From Chloroflexota bacterium (GTDB lineage Bacteria; Chloroflexota; Anaerolineae; UBA4142): DNA of 64,000 bases. This document shows, piece by piece, positions 1 through 9,774 of the stretch. Every line of letters starts with the position of its first letter. Within the stretch, counting starts at the first letter, position 1. The notes beneath the pieces were generated by a model. The model saw nothing but the letters and a program-made list of their open reading frames with translations. It ran no database searches and had not been told where the DNA came from. The translations under genes and the position numbers were made by a program. The DNA is taken from the NCBI GenBank assembly GCA_016215025.1, contig JACRMI010000088.1, positions 1 through 64,000 on the forward strand. Direction: 5' to 3'.

Positions 1-2
1 CT

Positions 3-629
3 CTGGCCGATAGTAACGCTTGGGAACTTCGGAATTGTCTTTGGCTCGTCTCATCCACACACCTTTGCGTCGTAGGGTTCTTGAGAACCCATTATACCGC
101 ATCAGAGGCGTGTAGGTGGAATTTTGCGGTTACTGTTTTATTTACTATTTCATTCTTCTGGCGTTGGGCGGACAACTGGCAAATCGATACAGGCAAGATG
201 CTACTTTCGGTCTTTGCCTATTTCTTTCTCTGTGTGGGTGGCTACCTGGGTGGAACGCTAGTCTTTCGCTATGGAACGATGGTGAATCGGGATGCGTTCG
301 TAAGCGGACCCAAAGGGTTTGTGTCGGTACTTGCGATGCAAGATTTGCCAGAGAACAAACCCATTCGAGTGAATGCCAAGGGTGTTCCAATTCTACTCGT
401 GCGGCGGGGCGAAGAAGTATTTGCAGTGAGCGCGGTGTGTTCACACTTTGGCGGGCCGCTGGAACAAGGCAAACTCATCGATGGTAGAGTGCAATGTCCC
501 TGGCATTATTCGCAATTTGTGCTGGAGGACGGACGCGTGATCGGTGGTCCTGCCACTTCACCTTTACCGATTTACGAGACGCGCATCGACGGTGGTCAAA
601 TTCAAGTCAAGCTTTGGAAAGCCAGCTAA
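3..629 (+). CDS. DUF2231-like membrane region fused to a Rieske [2Fe-2S] domain (5' end outside window)
   Basis: The frame is open back to the window edge, and the first start codon seen (TTG at 81) is probably not the real start. Two hydrophobic helices (about residues 14-30 and 41-62, counted from 81) resemble the end of a DUF2231 membrane domain. They are followed by a Rieske domain with Cys120-Ser-His122, 16 residues, then Cys139-Pro-Trp-His142. These Cys and His pairs bind the [2Fe-2S] cluster. DUF2231-Rieske fusions are known as membrane-anchored ferredoxin-like proteins of unknown redox partner. The N-terminal translation upstream of 81 is a poor family match, so a sequencing frameshift or a start upstream of the window are both possible. 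Confidence 0.75.
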   Translation: MADSNAWELRNCLWLVSSTHLCVVGFLRTHYTASEACRWNFAVTVLFTISFFWRWADNWQIDTGKMLLSVFAYFFLCVGGYLGGTLVFRYGTMVNRDAFVSGPKGFVSVLAMQDLPENKPIRVNAKGVPILLVRRGEEVFAVSAVCSHFGGPLEQGKLIDGRVQCPWHYSQFVLEDGRVIGGPATSPLPIYETRIDGGQIQVKLWKAS

Positions 630-768
630 AAGAAAAGTGACACGTAGCGCGTTGTGAGCTTTGCAGTAACGAGTCCGATAAAATGTTTGTGCGCGCAAAA
701 TGGGAACGGGGCAGTAAAAGATCGCGTATGACGCTGCCCACGAGTGATAAAGGAAAGGAGTATAGACC

Positions 769-1425
769 ATGGAATTCAATCACGGCGCAAATGTATTTTC
801 GACGGAAGGAAAAGAAATTGGGCGAATTGATCGGGTTGTCATTGATCCCAAAACCAAAGCGGTCACTCATTTGATCCTTCGCAAAGGCTTGATCTTGACG
901 CAAGACAAAGTTGTGCCCGTAGATTTACTCGTAGAGGGTGTTAATGATCAGATCATCATGCGGCTGGATCCAAACAAGTTGGATGAATTGCCTGATTATC
1001 AAGAGACGCATTACGTGCTTGCCAATGAAGAGGAAATCGGACATGTCAACGCCAACAAGCCACTCATCATGGGGACGACTCCGGCGCTCTATCAATATCC
1101 CCCCTACGCGCAAACGCTCGCTCCGCCAAATACGGAGCCAGCTTACCTTGTAGAAAAAGAAACGAATATTCCCGAAGGTACCGTTGCCTTGAAAGAAGGC
1201 GCACGCGTAATTTCGCGCGATGAAAAAAAGGTGGGGCAGATTGAACAAGTCCTTTACGATCCAACGGCTCATCGAGCAACGCATTTTATGATTGCCAAAG
1301 GTATGTTGCTCAGAGAAAAGAAAATGGTTCCGGTGGAATGGATCGACGAGATCAGCGAAGATGAAGTGTTATTGTCGGTCGGCGCCCGAATGATTGAGGA
1401 AATCAAAGAGCGCCAACCGGCTTGA
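769..1425 (+). CDS. Protein with two PRC-barrel-like domains
   Basis: This 218-residue soluble protein has two similar beta-barrel units, about residues 5-68 and 138-212. Each has the PRC pattern of a G-x-I/V-x-x-V-x-x-D core followed by a T/A-T-H-F/L-I-L/A strand. PRC barrels occur in RimM, photosynthetic reaction centre H subunits and small YlmC/YmxH proteins. Here it is a stand-alone duplicated form, function unknown. An AAGGAAAGGAG ribosome site lies just before ATG 769. A strong terminator follows at 1452, so it looks monocistronic. Confidence 0.8.
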   Translation: MEFNHGANVFSTEGKEIGRIDRVVIDPKTKAVTHLILRKGLILTQDKVVPVDLLVEGVNDQIIMRLDPNKLDELPDYQETHYVLANEEEIGHVNANKPLIMGTTPALYQYPPYAQTLAPPNTEPAYLVEKETNIPEGTVALKEGARVISRDEKKVGQIEQVLYDPTAHRATHFMIAKGMLLREKKMVPVEWIDEISEDEVLLSVGARMIEEIKERQPA

Positions 1426-1451
1426 TGCTGGAGATCGTCAATTAAACTACG

Positions 1452-1486
1452 AAATCCGCAGCGTGTGAGCGCTGCGGATTTTCTTG
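1452..1486 (+). terminator. Rho-independent terminator after the PRC-barrel gene
   Basis: Perfect 12-bp inverted repeat (1452-1463 with 1470-1481), hexanucleotide loop TGTGAG, ending in a T-rich run. The remaining bases up to 1679 hold no supported gene. Confidence 0.9.
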
Positions 1487-1679
1487 TAGCATTCTTTGCG
1501 ACGAACCGCAAGCACGCTTTCGACGGAAAGTTCGTCTAGATGATGATTCTCTTTGGGTTGGGGTGAGTTTATGCTAATTATATGCCAAGCAGCTCTTGAG
1601 ATTTGCTTCTTGTGCATTGTCTACTCCGCGAAAAATTGTCATGGAAAGAATTGCCTCGGTTCTATAACGAAGGAGGGTT

Positions 1680-2831
1680 ATGACTAGACAATTAAAGATT
1701 ATTTTGGTATTAGCGCTTGCGTTGGTTACTTCGGCTTGTTCCGTGGTGGGCGCTGCTCCCACAAGCAAACCGACGGTGGCAATCACTTCGCCAGCGAACA
1801 ATAGCCAATTTCAACCTGGCGATCAAGTGACGGTGCAATCGACCTCGCTCAGCGATCAAGGTATCATGAAAGTCGATTTGGTCGTCGATGGAAATGTCGT
1901 ACGCAGCGATCCATCGCCACAGCCTCAATCGTCATTCACGGTGACTCAGGCCTGGACTGCAACGCCGGGCACTCACACGATTACGGTTCGCGCAACCAAC
2001 GCGGTAAATGTAACGAGTGATCCAGCTACTATCACCGTTGTGGTTCAAGCTGCTGCCGAAACACCAGCGGCGACTGCAACGCTGGCGGCGTCACCCACTC
2101 CAGCGGCGACTCAGTCGCCAACCCCTGCTCCAACGACGGCAGCAACTCAAACCAGCGTAGCTCCGACTGCAACAACCGTTCCAGGGACGTGCGCCAACAA
2201 TTCACTATACCTTGCCGATGTAACGGTTCCGGATGGCACAGTGCTGGCGACGAATCAACCCTTTAACAAAATTTGGCGCGTTCGTAATACCGGAACGTGC
2301 GACTGGTCAACTGGTTATACATTAGCGCTCATCGGCGGCGAAGCCATGACCACGACAACAACCATTGCTCTTCCAGCTGCCGCAGCGGGTGCAACCGTTG
2401 ACGTTCTTGTTCCGATGGTCGCGCCGACGACACCTGGGTCGTATACGAACATTTGGCGAATGCGGACCGCGAATGGTACGCTCTTTGGTACGCGCTTGAC
2501 GACTGTCATCAACGTGATTCAAACTGCCGCTAATCCTCCCACCAATAATTGTCCCTTCACCCCGGTGATCGAGTCGTTCTCGACGTCTGCTGGCTCGATT
2601 ACGTCCGGTCAATCCGCAACGTTAACTTGGGGCTTTGTCGTGGGCGCAGAAAGAGCTGAGATCGATAATGGAATAGGCGGTGTGTCAACGCCGGGCAGCA
2701 CGACGGTGACGCCCGCAAGCACAACCACGTACACGATGACTGCCGTCTGCGGCGCGAAGGTCACCACGGCGCAAGTAACCATTACAGTGGTCAGTCCAAC
2801 CGCTGCACCCACTGCGACGACAACGCCATAA
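1680..2831 (+). CDS. Exported Ig-like / NBR1-like lipoprotein
   Basis: Lipoprotein signal peptide: basic MTRQLK, hydrophobic core, and lipobox LVTSAC with Cys20 as the lipidated residue. Then an Ig-like domain (about residues 30-122, starting PTVAITSPANNSQF), an Ala/Thr/Pro linker (about 123-172), an NBR1-type domain (about 175-285; core W-R-V-R-N-T-G-T-C-D-W), a second Ig-like domain (about 290-370) and a Thr/Pro tail. NBR1-like domains of this type are frequent in surface lipoproteins of Chloroflexota; the ligand is unknown. Start ATG 1680 is preceded by AGGAGGG. Confidence 0.85.
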   Translation: MTRQLKIILVLALALVTSACSVVGAAPTSKPTVAITSPANNSQFQPGDQVTVQSTSLSDQGIMKVDLVVDGNVVRSDPSPQPQSSFTVTQAWTATPGTHTITVRATNAVNVTSDPATITVVVQAAAETPAATATLAASPTPAATQSPTPAPTTAATQTSVAPTATTVPGTCANNSLYLADVTVPDGTVLATNQPFNKIWRVRNTGTCDWSTGYTLALIGGEAMTTTTTIALPAAAAGATVDVLVPMVAPTTPGSYTNIWRMRTANGTLFGTRLTTVINVIQTAANPPTNNCPFTPVIESFSTSAGSITSGQSATLTWGFVVGAERAEIDNGIGGVSTPGSTTVTPASTTTYTMTAVCGAKVTTAQVTITVVSPTAAPTATTTP

Positions 2832-2887
2832 AAACCGAATCACGCAGATCAAAATAAAGACTGAAAAAGTTTGAAGGAGGTTTTACG

Positions 2888-3112
2888 ATGGCAGATTTAC
2901 TTCGCGACAAATGGAGTCAACTCCGTGAGCCAATTCGGAGATGGTGGGACAAACTCGGCGAGTACGACGTCGATGAAATCAATGGCAATCGCGATATTCT
3001 CATCAGCAAGCTTCAAGAAAAGTATGGTTATGATACCAAGGAAGCCGAACGCCAAGTCAAACAACGGTTCGACGAATTTCAACGCGAGTACCATACGATG
3101 AATCTACGTTAA
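2888..3112 (+). CDS. CsbD family small protein
   Basis: A 74-residue, highly charged helical protein with the CsbD pattern: W-x-x-L-x-x-x-I-R-x-x-W-x-K-L near the N terminus, then D-V-D-E-I-N-G-N-R-D and K-L-Q-E-K-Y-G-Y. CsbD-like proteins are associated with general stress regulons; molecular role unknown. AAGGAGG precedes the ATG. It is followed closely by the HEAT/BNR gene and may be co-transcribed with it. Confidence 0.85.
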   Translation: MADLLRDKWSQLREPIRRWWDKLGEYDVDEINGNRDILISKLQEKYGYDTKEAERQVKQRFDEFQREYHTMNLR

Positions 3113-3163
3113 TTGCGCGTCTTGGCGCGTAATGAATCACTACAAGGCGGGAGGTACGGTGGC

Positions 3164-4375
3164 ATGTTCAATCCAAATCAATCGACAAATGATTCGGCAA
3201 AGCCGAAGGATTCCATGCCCCGGATCTTCCGCCGTTTGATTCCAATCGTCGCGGCGACGATTCTGGTTGTCTCGATTCTGGCTTTGTTTACCACATCGCA
3301 AGCATCCGAAAGTGGAATTGCGATGCGCATATTGCCTGATGCAAATTCGTGGCTTGCCAAGAATCAACTGGTCGATTATTACGCGCGTAATTCCTACAAC
3401 GCCGGACATGCGAACAATGCTTCTTCTCAATCCTCAGCCCTAAACTCTATCGATACAGTCCAAGTACTTCAAGCATTACAAGACGATCAACCGCAAGACA
3501 AGCGTACGACTGCGATCTCAACCTTGACTCAAGCTCCGCCTGCCATCATACCCGTTCTGGTCGATGCGCTTTCTCATTCCAATGCGGGCGTTCGCCGCGG
3601 AGCGGCTGAAGTGCTTGGGGCGCGCCGCGCGATTGAAGCGGAGAATTCCCTCTTCTTCGCAACTTTCGATGCTCATCCTGGTGTACGGATTGCGGCGATT
3701 CGCGCACTCGGTGGCTTGGGCGCGATCTACGCCTTGCCGCGTTTGCAATGGCTCCAAGTGGCTGACGATGATCCGAATGTTCAGCTCGCGGCACATCTTT
3801 CCGAGAATCAAATCTATTGGCGTGTCGCGGCGACTCTGAATGTTTCGCCCGGTGATTTGCACGCGATTGCGATTTCGTCGGTCAAAGAACAGGTTTATGC
3901 CGCAACGAAAAGCGAACTCTATGTGCTGCAGGGCGTGCGTTGGAAAAGGGTCGGACCCTTGCCCGATATTCCCACCACACTGGCTGTTGTCGGTAACGAT
4001 GGGCGAATCTTGTACCTGGGGACCGCATCTTATGGCATGTTTCGCAGTGTCGATGCTGGTCAAACTTGGCATTCGATCAGTGAATCGCTTACGTTTGCCC
4101 AATCGTTTGCCGTCACAGCGCTGGCGATCAATCCGGAGAATGAGCAACAACTCTTTATTGCTCTCGCGACGAATACGACCAAGCATTCGCAAATGACCTT
4201 TGGCGTGTATTCGAGTTTGGATGGCGGCGATACCTGGTTTCCTCTAGGACAATCGAATGTGGATAGCTTGACCACGCGGCTCGTCGTCGATTCAACCCCG
4301 CCCGCGCGCTTGCTGGGTCTCACCGATAAAGGTGTTTGGCAATACCTGTTAGCGAATCCTAAACGCGAACCGTAA
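3164..4375 (+). CDS. Membrane-anchored HEAT-repeat / BNR-repeat protein
   Basis: 403 residues. One N-terminal transmembrane segment (about residues 20-40) leads into HEAT/PBS-lyase-like helical repeats (about 100-210; motifs V-R-R-G-A-A-E-V-L-G-A and V-R-I-A-A-I-R-A-L-G). A beta-propeller-like region follows, with two BNR/Asp-box motifs (S-V-D-A-G-Q-T-W and S-L-D-G-G-D-T-W). Such proteins are generally extracytoplasmic binding proteins. I chose ATG 3164 because GGGAGG sits 9 nt upstream; the frame is open to 3113 but without a good site. Confidence 0.75.
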   Translation: MFNPNQSTNDSAKPKDSMPRIFRRLIPIVAATILVVSILALFTTSQASESGIAMRILPDANSWLAKNQLVDYYARNSYNAGHANNASSQSSALNSIDTVQVLQALQDDQPQDKRTTAISTLTQAPPAIIPVLVDALSHSNAGVRRGAAEVLGARRAIEAENSLFFATFDAHPGVRIAAIRALGGLGAIYALPRLQWLQVADDDPNVQLAAHLSENQIYWRVAATLNVSPGDLHAIAISSVKEQVYAATKSELYVLQGVRWKRVGPLPDIPTTLAVVGNDGRILYLGTASYGMFRSVDAGQTWHSISESLTFAQSFAVTALAINPENEQQLFIALATNTTKHSQMTFGVYSSLDGGDTWFPLGQSNVDSLTTRLVVDSTPPARLLGLTDKGVWQYLLANPKREP

Positions 4376-4482
4376 TCTATAATCATCCGCGAATCTTGCG
4401 AATCTCGCGAAAAAAAAATGCGCCAAAGCCGCTTCGCGTCCGTCTAAGATAGAGATTGCCCCGCTCGCCATGACAGTTGATT

Positions 4483-4516
4483 GGCACAGAGACACACATT
4501 GTCTTTGTGCCTTTTT
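4483..4516 (+). terminator. Rho-independent terminator
   Basis: Inverted repeat 4483-4493 / 4501-4511 (GGCACAGAGAC and GTCTTTGTGCC) followed by TTTTTG. It separates the HEAT/BNR gene from the icd promoter. Confidence 0.8.
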
Positions 4517-4524
4517 GATTTAGT

Positions 4525-4553
4525 TTGCCATGCTAATGCACGCGTGTTATAAT
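4525..4553 (+). promoter_or_regulatory. Sigma-70-type promoter of icd
   Basis: TTGCCA (4525-4530), 17-nt spacer, TATAAT (4548-4553). Predicted transcription start is near 4560, giving a leader of about 48 nt to ATG 4608. It lies directly after the upstream terminator. Confidence 0.8.
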
Positions 4554-4607
4554 CGGCGTCGCATTGAGATCAGTGGACGCAATCAATTTAAAATTTTGGA
4601 GATTACC

Positions 4608-5906
4608 ATGTCAAGCTCAAAACCTGTTGTTCCAGACGGCGGCCAAAAGATAACGATTCAGAACGGCAAATTGAATGTGCCCGATTGCCCCATCGTTCCC
4701 TTTATCGAAGGTGACGGCACGGGTCGTGACATTTGGCGCGCTTCCGTGCGTGTGCTAGATGCGGCGGTCGCCAAAGCGTATAGCGGCAAACGTCAGATTA
4801 AATGGATGGAAGTTTACGCGGGTGAAAAATCGTTCAACCTTTTCAAATCGTGGCTGCCCGATGAAACCGTCGAGGCGTACCGCGAATACCTGGTCGGGAT
4901 CAAAGGTCCACTTACCACGCCCATTGGCGGTGGCATTCGTTCGTTGAATGTTGCGCTCCGCCAATTGCTCGACCTCTACGTGTGCTTGCGTCCTGTGCGC
5001 TATTTCAAAGGCGTGCCGTCGCCCGTCAAGCATCCAGAAAAAGTCGATGTGGTGATCTTTCGCGAAAACACCGAAGACATTTACGCCGGGATCGAATTTG
5101 AAGCAGGCAGCGAGGCGGTCAAAAAATTCCTCGCGCTGTTCAAAGAAGCGTTCCCCAAAGAATATAGCAAGATTCGATTCCCAGAAACATCGGGCATTGG
5201 CATCAAAGCCGTATCGCGCGAAGGCAGCGAACGTCTTATTCGCGCCGCGATCGATTACGCGATTGCCAACCAGCGTAAGAGCGTGACCTTCTCGCACAAG
5301 GGCAACATCATGAAGTACACCGAAGGTGCATTCCGCAATTGGGGTTACGCAATCGCCGAACGCGAATTTGGTGACAAGGTGTACACCTGGGAACAATGGG
5401 AACGCACCAAAGCGGCAAAGGGCGAAGAAGCTGCCAACGCGGAACAAAAAGCTGCGCTCGCATCCGGCAAGATTCTGATCAAAGACGCGATTGCAGATAT
5501 TACACTTCAGCAAGTCTTGACGCGTGCCGACGAGTTCGACATCATCGCGACGATGAATCTCAACGGCGATTATCAATCCGACGCGCTGGCAGCGCAGGTC
5601 GGTGGTATCGGCATTGCGCCCGGTGGCAATATCAATTACGAAACCGGTCACGCGGTCTTTGAAGCGACGCACGGCACCGCGCCCAAGTACGCCGATCTCG
5701 ACGTGGTGAATCCTGGCTCGGTGGTGCTCTCCGGCGAAATGATGCTGCGTTACATGGGCTGGACGGAAGCGGCGGACCTGATTATCAAGGGCATGGACGG
5801 CGCGATTGGCGATAAGATTGTGACGTACGATTTTGCGCGATTGATGGAAGGCGCGAAAAAAGTAAAGTGTAGCGAGTTCGGCGACGCCGTTATCGCTCAT
5901 ATGTAA
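4608..5906 (+). CDS. icd: NADP-type isocitrate dehydrogenase
   Basis: A 432-residue enzyme of the TCA cycle that oxidatively decarboxylates isocitrate to 2-oxoglutarate. It closely follows the E. coli Icd pattern: [12 protein letters not shown] (substrate-binding loop with the regulatory serine), [23 protein letters not shown] and N-L-N-G-D-Y-x-S-D (metal-binding aspartates). An NADP-type coenzyme loop lies near the C terminus. ATG 4608 is preceded by TTGGAGATT. The longer frame from 4530 would begin inside the promoter and is rejected. Monocistronic, with its own promoter and terminator. Confidence 0.95.
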   Translation: MSSSKPVVPDGGQKITIQNGKLNVPDCPIVPFIEGDGTGRDIWRASVRVLDAAVAKAYSGKRQIKWMEVYAGEKSFNLFKSWLPDETVEAYREYLVGIKGPLTTPIGGGIRSLNVALRQLLDLYVCLRPVRYFKGVPSPVKHPEKVDVVIFRENTEDIYAGIEFEAGSEAVKKFLALFKEAFPKEYSKIRFPETSGIGIKAVSREGSERLIRAAIDYAIANQRKSVTFSHKGNIMKYTEGAFRNWGYAIAEREFGDKVYTWEQWERTKAAKGEEAANAEQKAALASGKILIKDAIADITLQQVLTRADEFDIIATMNLNGDYQSDALAAQVGGIGIAPGGNINYETGHAVFEATHGTAPKYADLDVVNPGSVVLSGEMMLRYMGWTEAADLIIKGMDGAIGDKIVTYDFARLMEGAKKVKCSEFGDAVIAHM

Positions 5907-5920
5907 TTGGAACGAAAATC

Positions 5921-5952
5921 ACAGTCCCACCATTCCTGGTGGGACTGTTGTT
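5921..5952 (+). terminator. Rho-independent terminator after icd
   Basis: Perfect 12-bp stem (5921-5932 / 5937-5948) with loop TTCC, then TTGTTTATT. Confidence 0.9.
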
Positions 5953-6029
5953 TATTCGACAACTTGTAGCCTAGCGCCTTGTGCGCGGGTGATGCCACGT
6001 GAGCGTCGCCCACAAGGGGCTAGACTACG

Positions 6030-7487
6030 ATGAGGATTGTTATGACCAACATTGCGCAAGCCGAAAAAGAATTCCTGACCCAATACCCACAATTTGAAAC
6101 AACACACCATCTCGGCGAATTGCGCGCGAAAGATTATGCGCGCTTGGAGAACCTCCATCACATCTATCTCGATTATACTGGCGGCGGGCTTTACGCCGAT
6201 TCGCAGATTCGCGCGCACGCCGATTTGCTATTGTGCAACGTGTTCGGCAATCCGCACTCGACCAATCCCACTTCGCTGGCGATGACGCGCCACATCGAAC
6301 AGACGCGCGCGTACGTGTTGAACTATTTCAGTGCGTCGCCTGATGAATACGTCGTGATCTTTACGCTGAATGCGAGCGGCGCGCTCAAGCTCGTCGGCGA
6401 ATCGTATCCGTTTGATGCGAACGGTCACTATCTCTTACTGTTCGATAATCACAACTCGGTCAACGGCATCCGCGAATTCGCGCGCGCAAAACATGCGCCA
6501 GTCACTTATGCGCCGGTGATTCCGCCCGATATGCGTATCGACGAACCCAAACTTGAATCGCTTTTGAATCTCGCTCGCCCAGACGGGCATCATCTATTCG
6601 CCTATCCTGCTCAATCGAATTTCACCGGCGTACGCCATCCGCTCGATTGGATTGAGCGGGCGCAGGCAAAGGGCTGGGATGTGCTGCTCGACGCGGCTGC
6701 ATTCGTGCCGACCAATCGATTGGATTTGAGTCGATGGCATCCTGATTTTGTCTCACTGTCGTTCTATAAAATGTTTGGCTATCCGACGGGGGTGGGTGCG
6801 CTCATCGCGCGCAAGGCCGCGCTGCGAAAATTGCATCGTCCCTGGTTTGCAGGTGGAACGATTACGGTGGCATCGGTACAGGGTGATCGATATTATTTGC
6901 AAGAGGGGGCGGAAGCGTTCGAGGATGGCACGTTGAATTATCTCACGTTGCCGGCGGTGGAGATCGGCTTGCGGCACATCGCCACAATTGGAATCGATGC
7001 GATTCACACGCGCGTTGACTGTCTCACCGGTTGGCTGCTCGAACAGTTGACGACGCTATGTCACAGTAATGGCAAACCAGTGGTGCGAGTGTATGGCCCC
7101 GTAACCACGTATGAACGCGGCGGCACCATCACGATGAATTTCTACGACGTGAACGGACATTTCATCGATCATCGTCTCATCGAGGTGAGCGCGAATCGCG
7201 CAAACATTTCGCTGCGCACCGGATGTTTCTGCAATCCGGGCGGCGGTGAACTAGCGCTCGGCATCTCCGCCGAAGAATTATCAATATGCCTGCCGCGCTC
7301 ATCGGAGCGAATGACGCTCGACGAATTTCGGCGCTGCATCGACGACAAGAGCACCGGCGCTGTTCGCATCTCGACCGGCCTGGTGACGACGTTTGCGGAT
7401 GTTTATCGCATGATCGAATTTTCGCGGGGATTTATCGACAAGACGGCGCGGCAGGTGCAAGAGGACCTATCGTCAGCCACGCATTGA
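6030..7487 (+). CDS. Class V aminotransferase-fold PLP enzyme, MoCo sulfurase / cysteine desulfurase-like
   Basis: 485 residues. The N-terminal part (I-Y-L-D-Y-T-G-G-G, G-N-P-H-S-T-N-P-T-S) and the PLP-lysine region (S-L-S-F-Y-K-M-F-G-Y-P-T-G-V-G) match molybdenum-cofactor-sulfurase-type desulfurases. The motif R-T-G-C-F-C-N-P-G-G near residue 400 supplies candidate persulfide cysteines. Likely role: sulfur mobilisation from cysteine. The C-terminal MOSC domain of eukaryotic MoCo sulfurase is absent. An alternative start at ATG 6042 has GAGG 6 nt upstream; ATG 6030 has AAGGGG 10 nt upstream. Its 3' end overlaps the 3' end of the opposite-strand molybdopterin oxidoreductase by 15 bp, a suggestive but unproven functional pairing. 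Confidence 0.85.
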   Translation: MRIVMTNIAQAEKEFLTQYPQFETTHHLGELRAKDYARLENLHHIYLDYTGGGLYADSQIRAHADLLLCNVFGNPHSTNPTSLAMTRHIEQTRAYVLNYFSASPDEYVVIFTLNASGALKLVGESYPFDANGHYLLLFDNHNSVNGIREFARAKHAPVTYAPVIPPDMRIDEPKLESLLNLARPDGHHLFAYPAQSNFTGVRHPLDWIERAQAKGWDVLLDAAAFVPTNRLDLSRWHPDFVSLSFYKMFGYPTGVGALIARKAALRKLHRPWFAGGTITVASVQGDRYYLQEGAEAFEDGTLNYLTLPAVEIGLRHIATIGIDAIHTRVDCLTGWLLEQLTTLCHSNGKPVVRVYGPVTTYERGGTITMNFYDVNGHFIDHRLIEVSANRANISLRTGCFCNPGGGELALGISAEELSICLPRSSERMTLDEFRRCIDDKSTGAVRISTGLVTTFADVYRMIEFSRGFIDKTARQVQEDLSSATH

Positions 7488-9722
7488 AACTCTATCGACC
7501 CGGCAACGAATATATCGGTGAAGCGGCGTCGCAGCCAGCGGGTCCCGATGTGTATTCTTGGTGAGTCGATTGACGTTCGCGCCCACCACGTGCCCTTCGT
7601 ACTCCAAACCAAACCCGTGCGGCATTACAACCACGCCGCGCCGTACCCCCGCCGATAACTCTAACTCGGCATTGACGCTCCCCGCCTCCGTACTAATCTG
7701 CACCGGCTGTCCATCGATCAAATCAAGCTCGGCGGCATCGTCGGGATGCATGGCTAGAGTGCCCACGCGCCGTCCTTTGTTCCAGCCAGCGTCGCGCATC
7801 AGCGTGTTCGCGTTCGTATCGTTGTGCCGACCGGCTTGCAGAATGAAGGGTAACTCGGCATCGGTTCCAAGCGCCGCTTGCTCTGAAGACGCATCGATAC
7901 TGCACACCCATTCTTCCATCTCCGGGATATGCACTTGGAGCTTACCGTCCTTGGTGTTGATTTGCGCGAGATTATTTTCTGGGTCGCACTTGCCAACCCA
8001 TAGCCCCTCTGGATGTTCCATTAACGCATCGAACACGGCATCGCCCAGCGTCAGGTCATCCGGAAAACCGATGCGTACTGCGTTCTCGCGAAAACTGCGC
8101 GGCGGGATCTGCAGCATCGCCCACAATGCCGCGCGATTGACCGAACCCATCGCTGATCCCAGCGTTTTGGCGACGACGAACGGCAACGTCGAAACTGCTT
8201 CTGGATGATCTTGCGCGAACGCCATCAACGCCAATCCATACGTCATTCGATCTTGGCGCGCCGCTTCATGCAAGCTGTCAGGAATAGTGGGTACGATACC
8301 CAGCCGATCGGCTAAGCGCACAAGAATCTCGCTGTCTTCGAGCGGTTCGCCGATTGGCTCGACGACCGGACGCCGCATCTGGAAAAATATCTCTGGAAAC
8401 GTCCAGGCAAAGAAACTTCCATCCCACGATTCAAAAGCTGACCGCGCGGGCAGCACGTAATGCGAGAGCGCAGCGGTCTCGGTCATTGCAAGTTCAAATG
8501 TGACGAGCAAATCAAGATGGGCAAATGCATTTTCATACGCCGTTGTGTCGGCATACGAGCGGAGCGGGTTGGAGTTGGAAACAATCACAGCGCGTAATCG
8601 CTCTGGATGGTCACTCAATATCTCTTCGGGCATAACGTTGGGAGGAAAGGTTCCGAGGATCGCCGGGAAATTAGTCGCGACCGTGCGCCAGGTGCGCGCT
8701 TTGCGTTCGTCGGAATGGACGCCGAGCGTTGTTAGATAGCCGGGGATGACATTGCCGCCGCGCACGCCGATCCGCCCGCACACCGCGAGGAGCAGCGTAT
8801 GGAGATACGTCGTCGCGGTACTGTGGCGATTCATGAAAACGCCGAGGTCATTGTGAAGGGACGATTGCCGTGTGGCAAAAAGCCGGGCGACCTCACGCAC
8901 CTGTTCGTATTCAAGCTCGCATACGCGAACAGCCGCGTGGGCGTCAAAATTTTTGAACCACGATTCGATCTGCTCGAAACCCGTAACGTGTTGTTCGATA
9001 TACGCCCGGTTCTGCCAGCCCTCTTGCAATATGATCGCAATCATTGCGCGCGTCAAGAGCGCGTCCGTCCCAGGACGTAGCGCCAAGTGAATGTCTGCGA
9101 GTCGCGTCGTCTCCGTGTGGTGTGGATCGACGACGATGAGGAGACGCTTTGGGTCGCGCGCGATTTTTTCAAACCAACGCCGCGCCTGCGGCATCTGGTG
9201 GCTCATCCATCCATTCCAGCCAATCGCGAGCATAAGGTCGGTCGTAGCGTGGTCGGGCAAGGTGAACAAATACTGGCGACCGAGCACGCGGCCTTGCGCC
9301 CAAAAGTTGCCGGTCAGCTCTTGCGCGAGCGCGCTGTAATGATACTGCGAGCCGAGCGCATGCAGCAGTCGCAATGCAAAGGCCGCTTGAAAGTGCGAAC
9401 CCTGCCCGCCTCCACCCATGTAAGCCAGAGCGCGGGGACCATGCTCGTTCACGATTCCGCGCAGTTTCTTGGCGATCTCATCGAACGCTTGATCCCAGGA
9501 AATCTGTTGAAATGCGCCGTCCACTTTTTTCAACGGATGGGTCAGTCGTTGCGCGTGGTGCTGATGATAGGCGATGTTCAAACCCTTGCGACACGCATAC
9601 CCTTGACTGCGCGGATTCGACTTGTCGGGTCGAACCTTGAGAATGCGATTGTCGTCGACGAAAACTTCTAGCCCACAGTTTTGCGCGCACAGGACACAAG
9701 CTGTGATACGCCATTCCGCCAT
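7473..9722 (-). CDS. Molybdopterin-dependent oxidoreductase, catalytic subunit, formate-dehydrogenase-like branch
   Basis: 749 residues. The N-terminal [4Fe-4S] ligands are Cys9-x2-Cys12-x3-Cys16-x27-Cys44, followed by the large Mo-bisPGD domain and a C-terminal dinucleotide-binding domain (about residues 630-745; L-Q-A-G-R-H-N-D-T-N and M-P-H-G-F-G). There is no Tat signal, so it is probably cytoplasmic. I find no Cys or Sec at the place where formate dehydrogenases carry their Mo ligand, so the substrate is uncertain; such proteins are often labelled simply molybdopterin oxidoreductase. No electron-transfer subunit is adjacent. ATG 9722 has GGGAGGTGG upstream. Confidence 0.85.
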   Translation of the reverse strand: MAEWRITACVLCAQNCGLEVFVDDNRILKVRPDKSNPRSQGYACRKGLNIAYHQHHAQRLTHPLKKVDGAFQQISWDQAFDEIAKKLRGIVNEHGPRALAYMGGGGQGSHFQAAFALRLLHALGSQYHYSALAQELTGNFWAQGRVLGRQYLFTLPDHATTDLMLAIGWNGWMSHQMPQARRWFEKIARDPKRLLIVVDPHHTETTRLADIHLALRPGTDALLTRAMIAIILQEGWQNRAYIEQHVTGFEQIESWFKNFDAHAAVRVCELEYEQVREVARLFATRQSSLHNDLGVFMNRHSTATTYLHTLLLAVCGRIGVRGGNVIPGYLTTLGVHSDERKARTWRTVATNFPAILGTFPPNVMPEEILSDHPERLRAVIVSNSNPLRSYADTTAYENAFAHLDLLVTFELAMTETAALSHYVLPARSAFESWDGSFFAWTFPEIFFQMRRPVVEPIGEPLEDSEILVRLADRLGIVPTIPDSLHEAARQDRMTYGLALMAFAQDHPEAVSTLPFVVAKTLGSAMGSVNRAALWAMLQIPPRSFRENAVRIGFPDDLTLGDAVFDALMEHPEGLWVGKCDPENNLAQINTKDGKLQVHIPEMEEWVCSIDASSEQAALGTDAELPFILQAGRHNDTNANTLMRDAGWNKGRRVGTLAMHPDDAAELDLIDGQPVQISTEAGSVNAELELSAGVRRGVVVMPHGFGLEYEGHVVGANVNRLTKNTHRDPLAATPLHRYIRCRVDRVSMRG

Positions 9723-9774
9723 GCTCCACCTCCCAGGATGTTGTATCGCAAGTATAAAAAAGACGCGTTGAATG

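Noticed and set aside
4755..5900. Long minus-strand ORF (381 codons) opposite icd
   Set aside because: Shadow of icd: no ribosome site, no recognisable product, and icd is certain.
7473..9722. Selenocysteine in the formate-dehydrogenase-like enzyme
   Set aside because: No in-frame TGA and no Cys at the expected ligand position; the gene reads through normally.
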